DNA of 64,000 nucleotides from Sphingomonas sp. CBMAI 2297 (GCF_029870595.1 NZ_JAPDIR010000007.1:164586-228585), one strand, 5' to 3'. Shown: positions 9,305-21,108, counted from the first letter of the stretch. Made by a program: numbers and translations. The notes: generated by a model not told the origin, from the letters alone.

Positions 9305-10070
9305 GGCCCGATCGGGCCTCGTCGCCGCGCAGGGTCAGCACCTCGAAGCCGCGCGCGGTGACCGCGACGGTATGTTCGAACTGCGCGGAGAGCTTGCGGT
9401 CCCTGGTGACCACCGTCCAGCCGTCCGGCTCGGTCGCGACCATGCGGCTGCCCTGGTTCACCATCGGCTCGACGGTGAACACCATGCCCTCGCGCAGCTT
9501 CGCCCCGGTGCCGGGCCGGCCGAAATTGAGCACTTGCGGATCCTCGTGCATTTCGCGCCCGATCCCGTGCCCGCAATATTCGCGCACCACCGTATAGCCG
9601 TGCCGCTTGGCGTGGCGCTCGATCGCGAAGCCGATATCGCCCAGATGGGCGCCGGGGCGCACCTGCCGGATCCCCTGCCACATCGCTTCCTGCGCCACCC
9701 GCACCAGCCGGCGCGCCGCCGGAGCGACGTCGCCGACCAGATAGGTCTTGCTCGAATCCGCGATGAAGCCGTTCTTCTCCAGCGTGATGTCGAGGTTGAT
9801 GATATCGCCGCCCCGGATGATCGCCTCCGGATCGGGCACGCCGTGGCACACGACATGGTTGATCGAGCAGTTGAGGACATAGCGGAAGCCATATTGCCCC
9901 TTGCTCGCCGGGCGCGCGGCCAGGTCCATGGTGATGAACCGCTCGACCAGGTCGTTGACCTGCATCGTCGACATGCCGGCCAGGTCCTGGCCGTCCAGCA
10001 TCTCGAAGACGGAAGCGAGCAGCCGGCCGGAGATCCGCATCAGCGCCAGCTCATCGGGCGTCTTGACCAT
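9291..10070 (-). CDS. map: Methionine aminopeptidase, type I
   Basis: Removes the initiator methionine from nascent proteins. The five metal ligands are all present and in order: D94 and D105 (INLDIT and ADSSKTY), H168 (CGHGIG), E201 (FTVEPM) and E232 (AQFEHT). The substrate histidine is in VVCHGVPD (H76). Length is 259 residues, normal for type Ia. The ATG is one base past the TGA of the upstream ParD-like gene, so the two are translated from one message. The 3' end overlaps the convergent small membrane protein gene by 14 bases. Confidence 0.96.
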   Translation of the reverse strand: MVKTPDELALMRISGRLLASVFEMLDGQDLAGMSTMQVNDLVERFITMDLAARPASKGQYGFRYVLNCSINHVVCHGVPDPEAIIRGGDIINLDITLEKNGFIADSSKTYLVGDVAPAARRLVRVAQEAMWQGIRQVRPGAHLGDIGFAIERHAKRHGYTVVREYCGHGIGREMHEDPQVLNFGRPGTGAKLREGMVFTVEPMVNQGSRMVATEPDGWTVVTRDRKLSAQFEHTVAVTARGFEVLTLRGDEARSGLSAS

Positions 10071-10071
10071 G

Positions 10072-10278
10072 TCAGGCGACCGCTACGTCCGGCAGGGCGG
10101 GCGGCACGGCCTCGAGCTGCATCCGCACGATCTCGGTGAAGCGCAGTCCGGGATTCGCCTCGGCGAGCATGCCGATCTTCATCCAGAACTCGGCCTGCGC
10201 GTTAATCGAGCGGCACATGACCGTGCTGGCCCGGCGGACCTCCTCGTGCAGCGCGTCGTCTATCTTCACAATGCCCAT
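10072..10278 (-). CDS. ParD-like protein cotranscribed with map
   Basis: A 68-residue protein resembling the ParD-like family of antitoxin-type ribbon-helix-helix proteins: MGIVKIDDALHEEVRRAST, then SINAQAEFWMKIGMLAEAN. ATG 10278 is chosen because GGGGAC precedes it; an in-frame extension to 10314 lacks support. No ParE-type toxin gene is adjacent. The downstream gene, one base away, is map. An inverted-repeat operator candidate lies just upstream (10301-10330), as expected for an autoregulated RHH protein. The role is therefore more likely regulation of this message than toxin neutralisation; this is inference. Confidence 0.75.
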   Translation of the reverse strand: MGIVKIDDALHEEVRRASTVMCRSINAQAEFWMKIGMLAEANPGLRFTEIVRMQLEAVPPALPDVAVA

Positions 10279-10300
10279 CGGGGTCCCCGGTGCGATTTCG

Positions 10301-10330
10301 AATATACGAAACATATACGATTCGTATATT
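10301..10330. promoter_or_regulatory. Operator candidate with three half-sites
   Basis: AATATACGAA (10301-10310) and TTCGTATATT (10321-10330) form a perfect 10-base inverted repeat with a 10-base spacer. The spacer contains a third half-site, ATATACGA (10313-10320). The site lies 23 bases before the ParD-like start, is strikingly A+T-rich for this genome, and could hold the -10 region. Repeated half-sites of this kind suit RHH dimers. Confidence 0.6.
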
Positions 10331-10341
10331 GAGTACCAGAG

Positions 10342-11502
10342 CTAGTAGAATTTGCGCAATGTCAGGCGGCGCTCGCTGCCGTCGCACAGGGTGAGCGCCA
10401 CGGTGCGCCCGGGCGCGCCCGCGCTCCATTCGACCGGACGCCCGGCGACGGCCACGCCGTCGGCGGCGCAGATCGTCTCGCCGTCGCGCCAGCCCGCCTC
10501 GGCGGCGGGCGAACCGCGCATGACGTGGAGCACGCGCAGATGCGTGCCTTCGGCGCCGAGCAGCAGGCCGCTGGTCGAACGGAGCACCGGCGCGGCGGCC
10601 ATGGCGCCGGGCTGGAGCACCATCCGCCCGGCGCGCGGATCGAGCAGCACGCGGTAGCGCAGCAAGAGCCCGGTGCCGATCCGGCCGGCGACGCCGGCGG
10701 CGGCGGAATAGCCGCCATCCCCTTCGATGCGCAGCTCGGTCTCGGTCAGGGGGCCGCCGCCAAGGGTGAAGCCGCTTACCACCGCGACTTCGCTCACCAG
10801 TGCGCCGCCGATCCCCCAGCCGAGCGTGGTGGAGATGGTGGCGCCGCGATAGCCGGCACTGGTCCAGGCGGCGCGGCTCAGCGTCACCGCGGCACCGTCG
10901 CCGGTATCGACGATCATTGGCCGCAGCCGCGTGCCGCCCAAGCGGATCTCGGTGACGGGCACCCCGGTATTGCGCTGGAGCGCTAGCGGCGCGGTGGTGC
11001 CGGTGAAGGGCAGGCGGCCCGTCGGCAGGATGCGGAAGCGGCGCACCGCATAGTCGATGTCGAGCGCGCAGCAGCTCAGCACGTCGCTGCCGATCAGCAG
11101 GTCCGCGCCGAACCGGTCCTGGCCGGGCGCGTCCGGGATGGCGATGCGCCCGCCGCGCCTGGTGAGGCCGCCGATGACGAGCGTGCCGCCCGGCGCCCAG
11201 GCGACTTCCACGCCGCCGCCGATCGCCAGCGCAGGCTGGCGGCGGCCGGCCGCGAGCCGGGCGCGGGCGGCGAAATCCTGGGTGGCGAGCGTGTTGGTGA
11301 GCCCGGTGTCGAGCACGGCGCGGACGGGGCGCCCGTTCAGTACGGCCTCGAAGCGGATCTGGTTGGAAGGGGTCAGGTCGAAGGCGATCCAGCGCGCCTC
11401 GCTGTCGGGAGCGAGGGTGATGCCGTCCTTCGCTTCCTCGTTCGCGGAAACGGGAGGGGCGGAAGCGAGCGCCAGGGGCAGGAGAAGGGAAAGCACCGGC
11501 AC
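10342..11502 (-). CDS. Retropepsin-like aspartic protease with PDZ domain
   Basis: Predicted exported aspartyl protease of the single-chain two-lobe retropepsin-like group. The signal peptide is PVLSLLLPLALASAPPVSA. The first catalytic motif is AVLDTGLTNT (D65), with GSDVL at 139-143. The second is MIVDTGDGAAVTLS (D199), with RIGTGLL later. The last 80 residues resemble a PDZ domain (GTHLRVLHVMRGSPAAEAGW, then DGETICAADG). Length is 386. The start is GTG 11502, 19 bases after the cpaF stop, so it may be cotranscribed with cpaF. Substrate unknown. Confidence 0.85.
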   Translation of the reverse strand: MPVLSLLLPLALASAPPVSANEEAKDGITLAPDSEARWIAFDLTPSNQIRFEAVLNGRPVRAVLDTGLTNTLATQDFAARARLAAGRRQPALAIGGGVEVAWAPGGTLVIGGLTRRGGRIAIPDAPGQDRFGADLLIGSDVLSCCALDIDYAVRRFRILPTGRLPFTGTTAPLALQRNTGVPVTEIRLGGTRLRPMIVDTGDGAAVTLSRAAWTSAGYRGATISTTLGWGIGGALVSEVAVVSGFTLGGGPLTETELRIEGDGGYSAAAGVAGRIGTGLLLRYRVLLDPRAGRMVLQPGAMAAAPVLRSTSGLLLGAEGTHLRVLHVMRGSPAAEAGWRDGETICAADGVAVAGRPVEWSAGAPGRTVALTLCDGSERRLTLRKFY

Positions 11503-11521
11503 AGCCTAGCCGGTCAGGCGA

Positions 11522-13084
11522 TCAGAGGCACGCCTCGAGCAGCGCCTGGTCGAAGCCATATTGCTTGGCCTTGTCGAGCGTGTAGGGGCGCAGGCCCATC
11601 GAGCGATATTCGCCGATGATCTTGCCGTCGGCGCTCTCGTCCAGATACTCGAACTTGAACAGTTCCTGGGTGACGATCACCGGGCCTTCCATGCCGATCA
11701 CCTCGGTGACGTTGGTCACGCGGCGGCTGCCGTCGCGCAGGCGCTTCACCTGGATGATCAGATCGACCGAATCGGCGATCTGGCGGCTGATCGCTTCCTT
11801 GGGCACCTTGATGTCCGACATCATCACCATGTTCTCCATACGGGCGAGCGCCTCGCGCGGAGAGTTGGAGTGCAGCGTGCACATCGAGCCGTCATGGCCG
11901 GTGTTCATGGCGGCGAGCATGTCGAAACACTCGCTGCCGCGGATTTCGCCCAGGATGATCCGGTCCGGGCGCATGCGCAGCGCGTTCTTGACGAGGTCGC
12001 GGATGGTCACCTCGCCCTGGCCTTCCAGATTGGGCGGGCGGGTTTCCAGCGGCAGCCAGTGCGGCTGCTGCAGGCGGAGTTCGGCCGCGTCCTCGATCGT
12101 CAGCACGCGCTCGCCCGGGTCGATCATCTTCGACAGGGCGTTGAGCATCGTCGTCTTGCCCGAGCCGGTGCCGCCCGAGATGACGATGTTGAAGCGGCTG
12201 GCGCCGGCGATCTTGAGCGCGGTCGCCATCTTCTGGCTCATCGATCCGCCCTGGGCCATCATGTCGAGGGTGATCGGCTTGGCCGAGAATTTACGGATCG
12301 AGATGGCGGTGCCGCGCAGGCTCAGCGGCGGCACGATCACGTTGACGCGGCTGCCGTCCTTCAGGCGGGCGTCGGCCAGCGGCGTGGTCTGGTCGACGCG
12401 GCGGCCGACCGAGTTGCAGATGCGCTGCGCGATCTGGAACAGATGCTCCTCGTCGCGGAACTGGATGTTGGCGAGCTCGAGCTTGCCCTTGCGCTCGACA
12501 AAGGTCTGCTCGGGGCCGTTGACCATGATGTCCGAGATGGCCGGGTCGGCGAGCAGCTCCTCGAGCGGGCCGAGGCCGAGCAGCTCGTCGACCAGCACCT
12601 TCTCGAGCGCGAACTGCTCGCGGCGGTTGAGCGTGAGCTTCAGCTCGGCGAGCACTTCGCCGATGATCGGGCGGAATTCCTCGGCCAGCTCGTCCTTGCT
12701 GAGCGTGGCGGCGGCTTCGGGATCGACGCGTTCGAGCAGGCGCGGCAGCACCTGCTCCTTGATGCGGTGAATCGAGGCTTCGAAGCCCTCGACGCGCGAA
12801 TTGCCCTGTTCCCCGGCCGCGGCCTGACGGTCGGCGAGGCGCTGCATCGCCTCCGCGCTGGCGACGCTGGGGCCGCTCGGATCGCGCTGCTCGAACCCGT
12901 CGGGCCCGGCGCCCTGGCCGGGCAGCGGCACCGAGTTGATCGGCGGGAACTGCTCGCCGCCGAGCGGCACGGGATCCACCGGGCGCGGCAGCGGGCCGCC
13001 ACCCTGCATCGGACGTGCGACACCGAATGCCGGCCGGCCCGCCGGTCCACCTCCCAATCCGCTGCGTCGTCCGAAAGCGCTCAT
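11522..13084 (-). CDS. cpaF: CpaF/TadA-type secretion ATPase
   Basis: Hexameric ATPase that drives Flp/Tad pilus assembly at the inner membrane. Residues 1-100 are a Gly/Pro-rich disordered leader. The catalytic part has Walker A GGTGSGKT (304-311), the Asp box LTIEDAAELRL (328-338), Walker B ILGEIRG (377-383) and the His box GHDGSMCTLHSN (396-407). A three-helix CpaF N-terminal domain precedes it (about 105-180). Length 520. The usual cpaB-C-D-E and tadB-C neighbours are absent from the window. It lies 56 bases after the GT-C gene on the same strand. Confidence 0.92.
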   Translation of the reverse strand: MSAFGRRSGLGGGPAGRPAFGVARPMQGGGPLPRPVDPVPLGGEQFPPINSVPLPGQGAGPDGFEQRDPSGPSVASAEAMQRLADRQAAAGEQGNSRVEGFEASIHRIKEQVLPRLLERVDPEAAATLSKDELAEEFRPIIGEVLAELKLTLNRREQFALEKVLVDELLGLGPLEELLADPAISDIMVNGPEQTFVERKGKLELANIQFRDEEHLFQIAQRICNSVGRRVDQTTPLADARLKDGSRVNVIVPPLSLRGTAISIRKFSAKPITLDMMAQGGSMSQKMATALKIAGASRFNIVISGGTGSGKTTMLNALSKMIDPGERVLTIEDAAELRLQQPHWLPLETRPPNLEGQGEVTIRDLVKNALRMRPDRIILGEIRGSECFDMLAAMNTGHDGSMCTLHSNSPREALARMENMVMMSDIKVPKEAISRQIADSVDLIIQVKRLRDGSRRVTNVTEVIGMEGPVIVTQELFKFEYLDESADGKIIGEYRSMGLRPYTLDKAKQYGFDQALLEACL

Positions 13085-13140
13085 CAGAATCCAATGTCCC
13101 CTCGATGGGCGAGCGTTAACCGCGAAGGCTTGAGATTTGC

Positions 13141-14628
13141 CTAATCCGCTGCCGATCCCGGGGCCGCGCGGGCGCAGCCGCTATGGACCACCATAAGCTT
13201 CTCCCCCTCGTGATCGTAGAGCGGCATGCGCCGGACGGCCGCGCAGTGGCGGACATAGCGAGCGAGCTGGGCGACGTTCGCCTGGTTCAGCGGTGCGGCC
13301 GGAAGCGGTTCCTGCACGACGACGGTCTCCGGCCCGGCGCGCAGAACACGGCGCAGCTCGGCCACTTCGTCGATGCCGCTCGCGCCCGCTTCCGCGCCTT
13401 CGTAGAAATGGGCCGGAAAGGCCAGGACGCTGGGCGGGGCGCTGCCGGTCTCGGCATAGAGGTAGCTCGGCATGCCGAAGACGAGCAGCCGGCCATGCGG
13501 CGTGACCTGGCGCACCTGCTCCACCAGCGCCGCGGCGGCCGGCCGGGCGCGGGCGCGGGCGCGCAGGTCGAACATGTCCGACGTTGCCAGGTTGAGGACG
13601 ATCAGCGCGGCGAAGCCGAGCACGCCGATGCCGGGCCGGGCGAAGAAGGGCGCGCTCAGCACCGCCAGGGGGGCCAGCAGGGGCAGGGCATAGTGGAGAT
13701 AGAGGCCCGGGAAGATCGCGACGGCCAGGATCGCCGCCACCGCCCAGCAGGCGAGAAAATCGAGCGGGGCCGGCCGGCTGGCGCGGCTGCGCAGATAGCC
13801 CAGGACGGCGAACAGGAGCGGAAGGCACAGCAGCCCGGCCAGCGCCAGCGCGCGGGCGAGCCGCCCGGCATCATAGGCGCGGGCGAAGTTCGACAGCACC
13901 AGCGCCTGCCACAGCTGGGGGAAATGCCCCATCCACCAATAAGCGAGGCCGATCGCGGCGAGGGGCAGCGCGCCGATCGCGGCCATCGCGGCGGCGCGGA
14001 CCGCCAGCGCGCGCCAGCCCATGCCGCCGCGCGCCAGGATCGCGAGCGTCGCAATGCCGAAGAACAGCGCTTCGAACGCCGCCGACTGCTTGAAGCCGAT
14101 GGCGAGGCCGGCGGTGAACATGCCGAGCAGCACGGGGGGCGGCAGCACGCCGCGCCGCAACTGCCCGATGCTGGAAGCGATCGACCAGGCAGTGGCGAGG
14201 ATCAGCGGGTTGTAGAACACCGCCGCCTCGCCATTGCCGCCGCCGAAGCGCGTGAGCAGCACGCAATAGGCGATGCCGGCCATCAGCGCCGCCGGAAAGG
14301 GCGCGATCAGCCGGGCGATCCGCGCCGTGCCATAGGCGCCGAGCGCGGCGCAGGCCGTGGCGACGAGCTGATAGGCCAGGGCCGAAGCATGGATGCGGGC
14401 GATCGCGGCATAGGTCAGGTAGAGGAGCGGCGGCTTGCGGTCCCAGATGTCGACGTAAAGCCGGTCGCCGGCGAGGAGGCGGCGCCCGACCAGCGCGAAA
14501 TACTGGTCGTCCACGGCATAGTTCCACTCGCCATAGGCCGGCCAGCGCACCGCCAGCGCGACGAGCAGGAACAGGGCGAACAGCGCCGGGCGCGCGCGTT
14601 CCAGGCCCTGCCAGCGCGCCAATGCCAT
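13141..14628 (-). CDS. GT-C type glycosyltransferase-like membrane protein
   Basis: Polytopic membrane protein of the GT39/ArnT/PMT kind that would use a polyprenyl-linked sugar. The N-terminus has the first helix (ALFALFLLVALAVRWPAY) followed by a loop with the acidic motif YAVDDQYFALVGRRLLAGD and DIWDRKPP, the D-D and D-R-K-P pattern of this fold. About 10-11 hydrophobic segments follow and a soluble C-terminal domain starts near residue 360. ATG 14628 is chosen because GGGGGATCCAGGA lies before it; an upstream ATG (14670) would add 14 charged residues. It gives 495 residues. The acceptor is unknown. Confidence 0.75.
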   Translation of the reverse strand: MALARWQGLERARPALFALFLLVALAVRWPAYGEWNYAVDDQYFALVGRRLLAGDRLYVDIWDRKPPLLYLTYAAIARIHASALAYQLVATACAALGAYGTARIARLIAPFPAALMAGIAYCVLLTRFGGGNGEAAVFYNPLILATAWSIASSIGQLRRGVLPPPVLLGMFTAGLAIGFKQSAAFEALFFGIATLAILARGGMGWRALAVRAAAMAAIGALPLAAIGLAYWWMGHFPQLWQALVLSNFARAYDAGRLARALALAGLLCLPLLFAVLGYLRSRASRPAPLDFLACWAVAAILAVAIFPGLYLHYALPLLAPLAVLSAPFFARPGIGVLGFAALIVLNLATSDMFDLRARARARPAAAALVEQVRQVTPHGRLLVFGMPSYLYAETGSAPPSVLAFPAHFYEGAEAGASGIDEVAELRRVLRAGPETVVVQEPLPAAPLNQANVAQLARYVRHCAAVRRMPLYDHEGEKLMVVHSGCARAAPGSAAD

Positions 14629-14697
14629 CGTCCTGGATCCCCCTTCCCGTTCGCCGGAGAATAGGCGCATGGGGTTAAGGCCGGGTAGCGGCCATGC

Positions 14698-15405
14698 CTA
14701 GAGGAAAGGTCCGCGCGCGCGGGTGCGGGCATCGCTGGGCGGCATGCCGGCAAGGGCCCGGAAATCGCGGGCCATATGCGCCTGGTCGGCATAGCCGCGC
14801 GCGGCGGCGGTGCCGGCGAGCGTGTCGGTGCCCTGCTGGACGTCCTGCAACGCGCCGCGGAAGCGGAGCAGGCGCAGATAGGCGCGCGGCGCCAGCCCCA
14901 GCTCGCGGGCGAAGATGCGTTGCAGGCGGCGGTGCGGCAAGCCGGTGCGCGCGGCGATCGCGGCCACGCTGTCGGCCGCGAGGATCGCCTGGGCGAGCGG
15001 CGGCGGCGCGATGCCGGCCAGCGCGCGGACGAGGTTGGCGACCGGATCGCCTTCCAGCAGCACCGCCAGCGGCGAATCGGGCGCGACCGCGATCCAGTCG
15101 TCGGCAAAGCCGGGGCAGGGTGCGCCGCCCAGCGCGTGCCAGGCCCAGGGCCACAGCTTGATCGCGGTGAAGCGCGCATCGCCGCTGAACCCGAAGCGGA
15201 TCGGATGATTGGAAAGGCCGGTGGCGAAATATTCCGGCTGGGCGCGGCGCCATTCGGAGCGCCCGCCGTGGCGGCGGATCAGCTCGATACAGCCATCGGG
15301 CGTCGCTTCATGCTCCACCCAGCCCGGCTGGCTGGCGGCGAGCGTCCACACGGCGGCGACGAGGCCGGCGAGCGCGGGCGGCAAGGGCAGCTCGGCATAG
15401 TCCAT
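14698..15405 (-). CDS. AraC-family transcriptional regulator
   Basis: 235-residue regulator with a C-terminal AraC-type double helix-turn-helix: SVAAIAARTGLPHRRLQRIF (about 147-166), and GTAAARGYADQAHMARDFRA for the second motif. The N-terminal 130 residues resemble the DUF6597-type sensing domain (PDGCIELI, FATGLSNHPIRF). It is divergent from the DUF6265 gene with an 84-base shared spacer and lies 69 bases upstream of the GT-C gene on the same strand. Effector unknown. Confidence 0.85.
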   Translation of the reverse strand: MDYAELPLPPALAGLVAAVWTLAASQPGWVEHEATPDGCIELIRRHGGRSEWRRAQPEYFATGLSNHPIRFGFSGDARFTAIKLWPWAWHALGGAPCPGFADDWIAVAPDSPLAVLLEGDPVANLVRALAGIAPPPLAQAILAADSVAAIAARTGLPHRRLQRIFARELGLAPRAYLRLLRFRGALQDVQQGTDTLAGTAAARGYADQAHMARDFRALAGMPPSDARTRARGPFL

Positions 15406-15489
15406 CGCGCCAGCCTCGCATGTCGCGTCGGTTCAAGCCAGCGGCGGCGGCGCGGCGTATCGCGCCACGCGGAACAGGGAGAACTCGAG

Positions 15490-15933
15490 ATGATCGCCAA
15501 CATCATGCTGCTCGCCGGACTGGGCCTGGCCGGCCCGCAGGAAATGCCGTTCGGCTGGCTGGTCGGCAAATGGTGCACCGAGCCGCGGGGCGGCCGCACG
15601 ACCTGCGAGACCTGGGAGCCGATGGGGCCGGACCAGGTGATGCGCGGCGTCACCGTCACGACCAGCGCGAAGGGCGAGCGGCGCGAGCCGATGCGGATCA
15701 GCGGCGATGCGGGCGGGTTCGTCTTCCACGCCGAGCCGGCGGGGCAGGCCGCGACCGATTTCCGGGCGTCGCCCGGGGATGCGGCGGCGCAGGGCATCAC
15801 CTTCGTCAACGCGGCGCATGATTACCCGCAGCGCATCCGCTACTGGCGCGAGGGCGAGATGCTGATGGCGGAGATTTCGCTGGCCGATGGCGGCAAGCCG
15901 ATGCGCTGGGCCTATCGGCGGGTGAGCCGGTAG
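15490..15933 (+). CDS. DUF6265-family protein
   Basis: 147-residue protein with a short hydrophobic start (MIANIMLLAGLGLAG) that may be a signal. It has FGWLVGKWCTE, CETWEPMGPD, HAEPAGQ and FVNAAHDYPQRIRYW, the beta-barrel pattern of this family of unknown function. GGGAGAA precedes the ATG. It is divergent from the AraC gene, which may regulate it. Confidence 0.7.
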   Translation: MIANIMLLAGLGLAGPQEMPFGWLVGKWCTEPRGGRTTCETWEPMGPDQVMRGVTVTTSAKGERREPMRISGDAGGFVFHAEPAGQAATDFRASPGDAAAQGITFVNAAHDYPQRIRYWREGEMLMAEISLADGGKPMRWAYRRVSR

Positions 15934-15939
15934 CACAGC

Positions 15940-16001
15940 GAAAGCCGGGATCTCAGGCCGCGAGAGGCGGGACGAGAGCTTCCCCGGGGATCCCGGCTTT
16001 C
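15940..16001. repeat. Palindromic intergenic repeat after the DUF6265 gene
   Basis: AAAGCCGGGATC (15941-15952) is the exact complement of GATCCCGGCTTT (15989-16000). A partial GTCATCCC-type core (CACCGGGATGAC) follows at 16001-16012. It sits between convergent genes and may help terminate both. Confidence 0.55.
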
Positions 16002-16014
16002 ACCGGGATGACGG

Positions 16015-16039
16015 AGCCGGCGGGTTCGATCCGCCGGCT
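16015..16039 (-). terminator. Probable atp operon terminator
   Basis: AGCCGGCGG and CCGCCGGCT form a 9-base stem around a 7-base loop, 12 bases past the atpC stop. The plus side continues TCTCTC, so it may work in both directions. Confidence 0.5.
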
Positions 16040-16050
16040 TCTCTCGCGAT

Positions 16051-16308
16051 TCAGCCTTCGGCCTTCTCGGCGAGGACCGTCAGGCCCTTCTCGTTCACTT
16101 CCGCGAAGCCGCCTTCGATGCGGATCGTCTCGGGCGTAGTGGCGCCGGCCCTGTAGATTTCGAGATTGCCGTCGCGGATGGTCGACATCAGCGGGGCATG
16201 GCCTTCGAGCACGCCGAAATCGCCCTCGGTGCCGGGGACGACGACCATGTGCACTTCCTCCGAGCGGAGGAGCTTTTCGGGGGTGACGAGTTCGAAGTGC
16301 AGGCTCAT
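16051..16308 (-). CDS. atpC: ATP synthase F1 subunit epsilon
   Basis: Central-stalk subunit that couples and inhibits F1. The 85 residues cover only the N-terminal beta-sandwich ([38 protein letters not shown]). The C-terminal helical hairpin is missing, as is common in alphaproteobacteria. A repeat element separates it from atpD by 206 bases, unlike the tight spacing of the rest of the operon. Confidence 0.95.
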   Translation of the reverse strand: MSLHFELVTPEKLLRSEEVHMVVVPGTEGDFGVLEGHAPLMSTIRDGNLEIYRAGATTPETIRIEGGFAEVNEKGLTVLAEKAEG

Positions 16309-16320
16309 TTTCTTACCTTA

Positions 16321-16505
16321 CTCCCTCTCCCCTTCAGGGGAGTTTGGGATTGGACGGGTCGATCATGCCCCCGGCATGATCTGGAGACAGCCGGGGCTGT
16401 CACCACCCCAGCCAATCCCAAACTGGCTGGGGAGAGGGGGAGAGCGGTGCGCCTGGAGTTCAGGCCCCTCTCCCCGGCCCTCTCCCCGCAAGCGGAGAGA
16501 GGGAG
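16321..16505. repeat. Family-B palindromic element inside the atp operon
   Basis: This 185-bp spacer starts CTCCCTCTCCCC and ends GCGGAGAGAGGGAG, forming terminal inverted repeats. It also contains an inner pair (TTTGGGATTGG near 16343 and CCAATCCCAAA near 16413). Copies with the same ends lie at 40795-40922 and 57441-57552. It has no coding capacity. Confidence 0.75.
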
Positions 16506-16514
16506 GTGTTCTTC

Positions 16515-18065
<1,551 letters not shown>

Positions 18066-18947
18066 TTAGAGCGCTTCGGCGCCCGAAATGATTTCCACCA
18101 GCTCGGTGGTGATCGCGGCCTGGCGCTGGCGGTTGTACAGCGTGTTGAGGCGCTTGATCAGGTCGCCCGCGTTGCGCGTGGCGTTGTCCATCGCGGTCAT
18201 CTTCGAGCCCTGCTCCGACGCGGCGTTCTCGCGCATCGCGCGGTAGAGCTGGATGGCGACGTTGCGCGGCAGCAGGTCGGCGAGGATCGATTCCTCGTCG
18301 GGCTCATAAGTCACGGCGGCGCCGCTGCCCGGGGTTTCCGCCGCGGCGGCCGGCACGGCGACCGGGATGATCTGCTGCGCGGTCGGCTCCTGGGCGAGGA
18401 CCGACTTGAAGGTGGAGTAGAACAGCGTCGCCACGTCGAACTCGCCCGCCTCGAAGCGCGCGATCAGATCGTCGGCATAGCCGCGGGCATCGGCGAAGCC
18501 CAGCTTGCCCAGGTCGCCCGGCTCGATCGAGTGGACGATGTCCTTCGGGAACTGGCGGTTGAGCACGGCGCGGCCCTTGCGGCCGATCGTGTAGATCTTC
18601 ACCGTCTTGCCCTGCGCCACCAGCTCCTGCGCATGGCGGCGGGCCAGGCGGGCGATGTTGGTGTTGAACGCGCCGGCCAGGCCCTTGTCGCTGGTGGCGA
18701 CGACGAGCAGGTGGACCTGGTCCTTGCCGGTGCCGGCGAGCAGCTTGGGCGAGCTCTCGCTCACCGTCACCTTGCCGGCCAGGCTGGCGACGACGGCTTC
18801 GAGACGCTGGGCATAGGGGCGCCCGGCCTCGGCCGCTTCCTGCGCGCGGCGCAGCTTGGCGGCGGCGACCATCTTCATCGCCTTGGTGATCTTCTGCGTC
18901 GACTTCACCGAGCCGATGCGGATCTTGAGGGCCTTCAAACTTGCCAT
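18066..18947 (-). CDS. atpG: ATP synthase F1 subunit gamma
   Basis: Rotor shaft of F1. N-terminus [20 protein letters not shown] and [16 protein letters not shown], and C-terminus [39 protein letters not shown], are the conserved coiled-coil ends. Length 293. Its ATG directly follows the TAA of the lysE gene with no spacer, so translation is probably coupled to that gene instead of to atpA. Confidence 0.97.
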   Translation of the reverse strand: MASLKALKIRIGSVKSTQKITKAMKMVAAAKLRRAQEAAEAGRPYAQRLEAVVASLAGKVTVSESSPKLLAGTGKDQVHLLVVATSDKGLAGAFNTNIARLARRHAQELVAQGKTVKIYTIGRKGRAVLNRQFPKDIVHSIEPGDLGKLGFADARGYADDLIARFEAGEFDVATLFYSTFKSVLAQEPTAQQIIPVAVPAAAAETPGSGAAVTYEPDEESILADLLPRNVAIQLYRAMRENAASEQGSKMTAMDNATRNAGDLIKRLNTLYNRQRQAAITTELVEIISGAEAL

Positions 18948-19565
18948 TTACGAATTCCGAGCAAGGGCCAGACGGCCCGCGAGACCAACAAATGCGACGC
19001 CGAGAACGCCCTCGATCCAGCGCATCGCGCTGCTCTGCTTCGCGGCGCGGCCCGCACGGGCGGCGACGAAGCTGATGCCGGCGAGCCAGAAGCCGCCGAG
19101 CACATAGGGCACCGCGATCAGCAGCGCGCCCTTGAGCGGGGCGTCAGGGCCGGTGCCGACGAACTGCGGCAGGATGGCGAGGAAGAACAGCGCGACCTTG
19201 GGATTGAGCGCGGTGGTGAGCAGCCCCTGCCAGAAGGGCTTGCCCAGCGCGGGCGCCTCGGCGGTGGCGGGAGCCGGCTTGATCGCACCGCGGATCAGCT
19301 TGAAGCCGAGCCAGGCCAGATAGATCGCGCCGGCGGTCTTCACCACCGTGAACAGCGCCGGGAAGACCGACAGCACGGCGAGGAAGCCGAAGCCGCACAG
19401 CGCCATGTACCACAGCCCGCCCAGCACCACGCCCGAGACCGCCGCCAGGCCGGCCCGCACGCCTCCTCGCGCCGCGTGACCCGCGACGAGCATGGTGTCC
19501 GGCCCCGGCGTCAGCACGAGGCCGACGCTGAGCAGCGTCCATGCGAGGAGGGAGTGGTCGGCCAT
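18948..19565 (-). CDS. LysE/RhtB-family amino acid exporter inside the atp operon
   Basis: 205-residue inner-membrane exporter, likely for an amino acid or its derivative. It has the family start LVLTPGPDTMLV (about 16-27), then six hydrophobic segments, with the conserved TTALNPKVALFFLAILPQFV (about 117-136). It lies between atpA (10-base gap) and atpG (0-base gap), in the same direction. Codon use and G+C look like the neighbours. Spacing this tight means that it is made with ATP synthase. The substrate cannot be told. Confidence 0.9.
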   Translation of the reverse strand: MADHSLLAWTLLSVGLVLTPGPDTMLVAGHAARGGVRAGLAAVSGVVLGGLWYMALCGFGFLAVLSVFPALFTVVKTAGAIYLAWLGFKLIRGAIKPAPATAEAPALGKPFWQGLLTTALNPKVALFFLAILPQFVGTGPDAPLKGALLIAVPYVLGGFWLAGISFVAARAGRAAKQSSAMRWIEGVLGVAFVGLAGRLALARNS

Positions 19566-19575
19566 CGGCTGGCGA

Positions 19576-21108
<1,533 letters not shown>

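Noticed and set aside
10072..10278. ParD-like gene considered as half of a toxin-antitoxin pair
   Set aside because: No ParE or other toxin frame lies on either side; the coupled gene is map.
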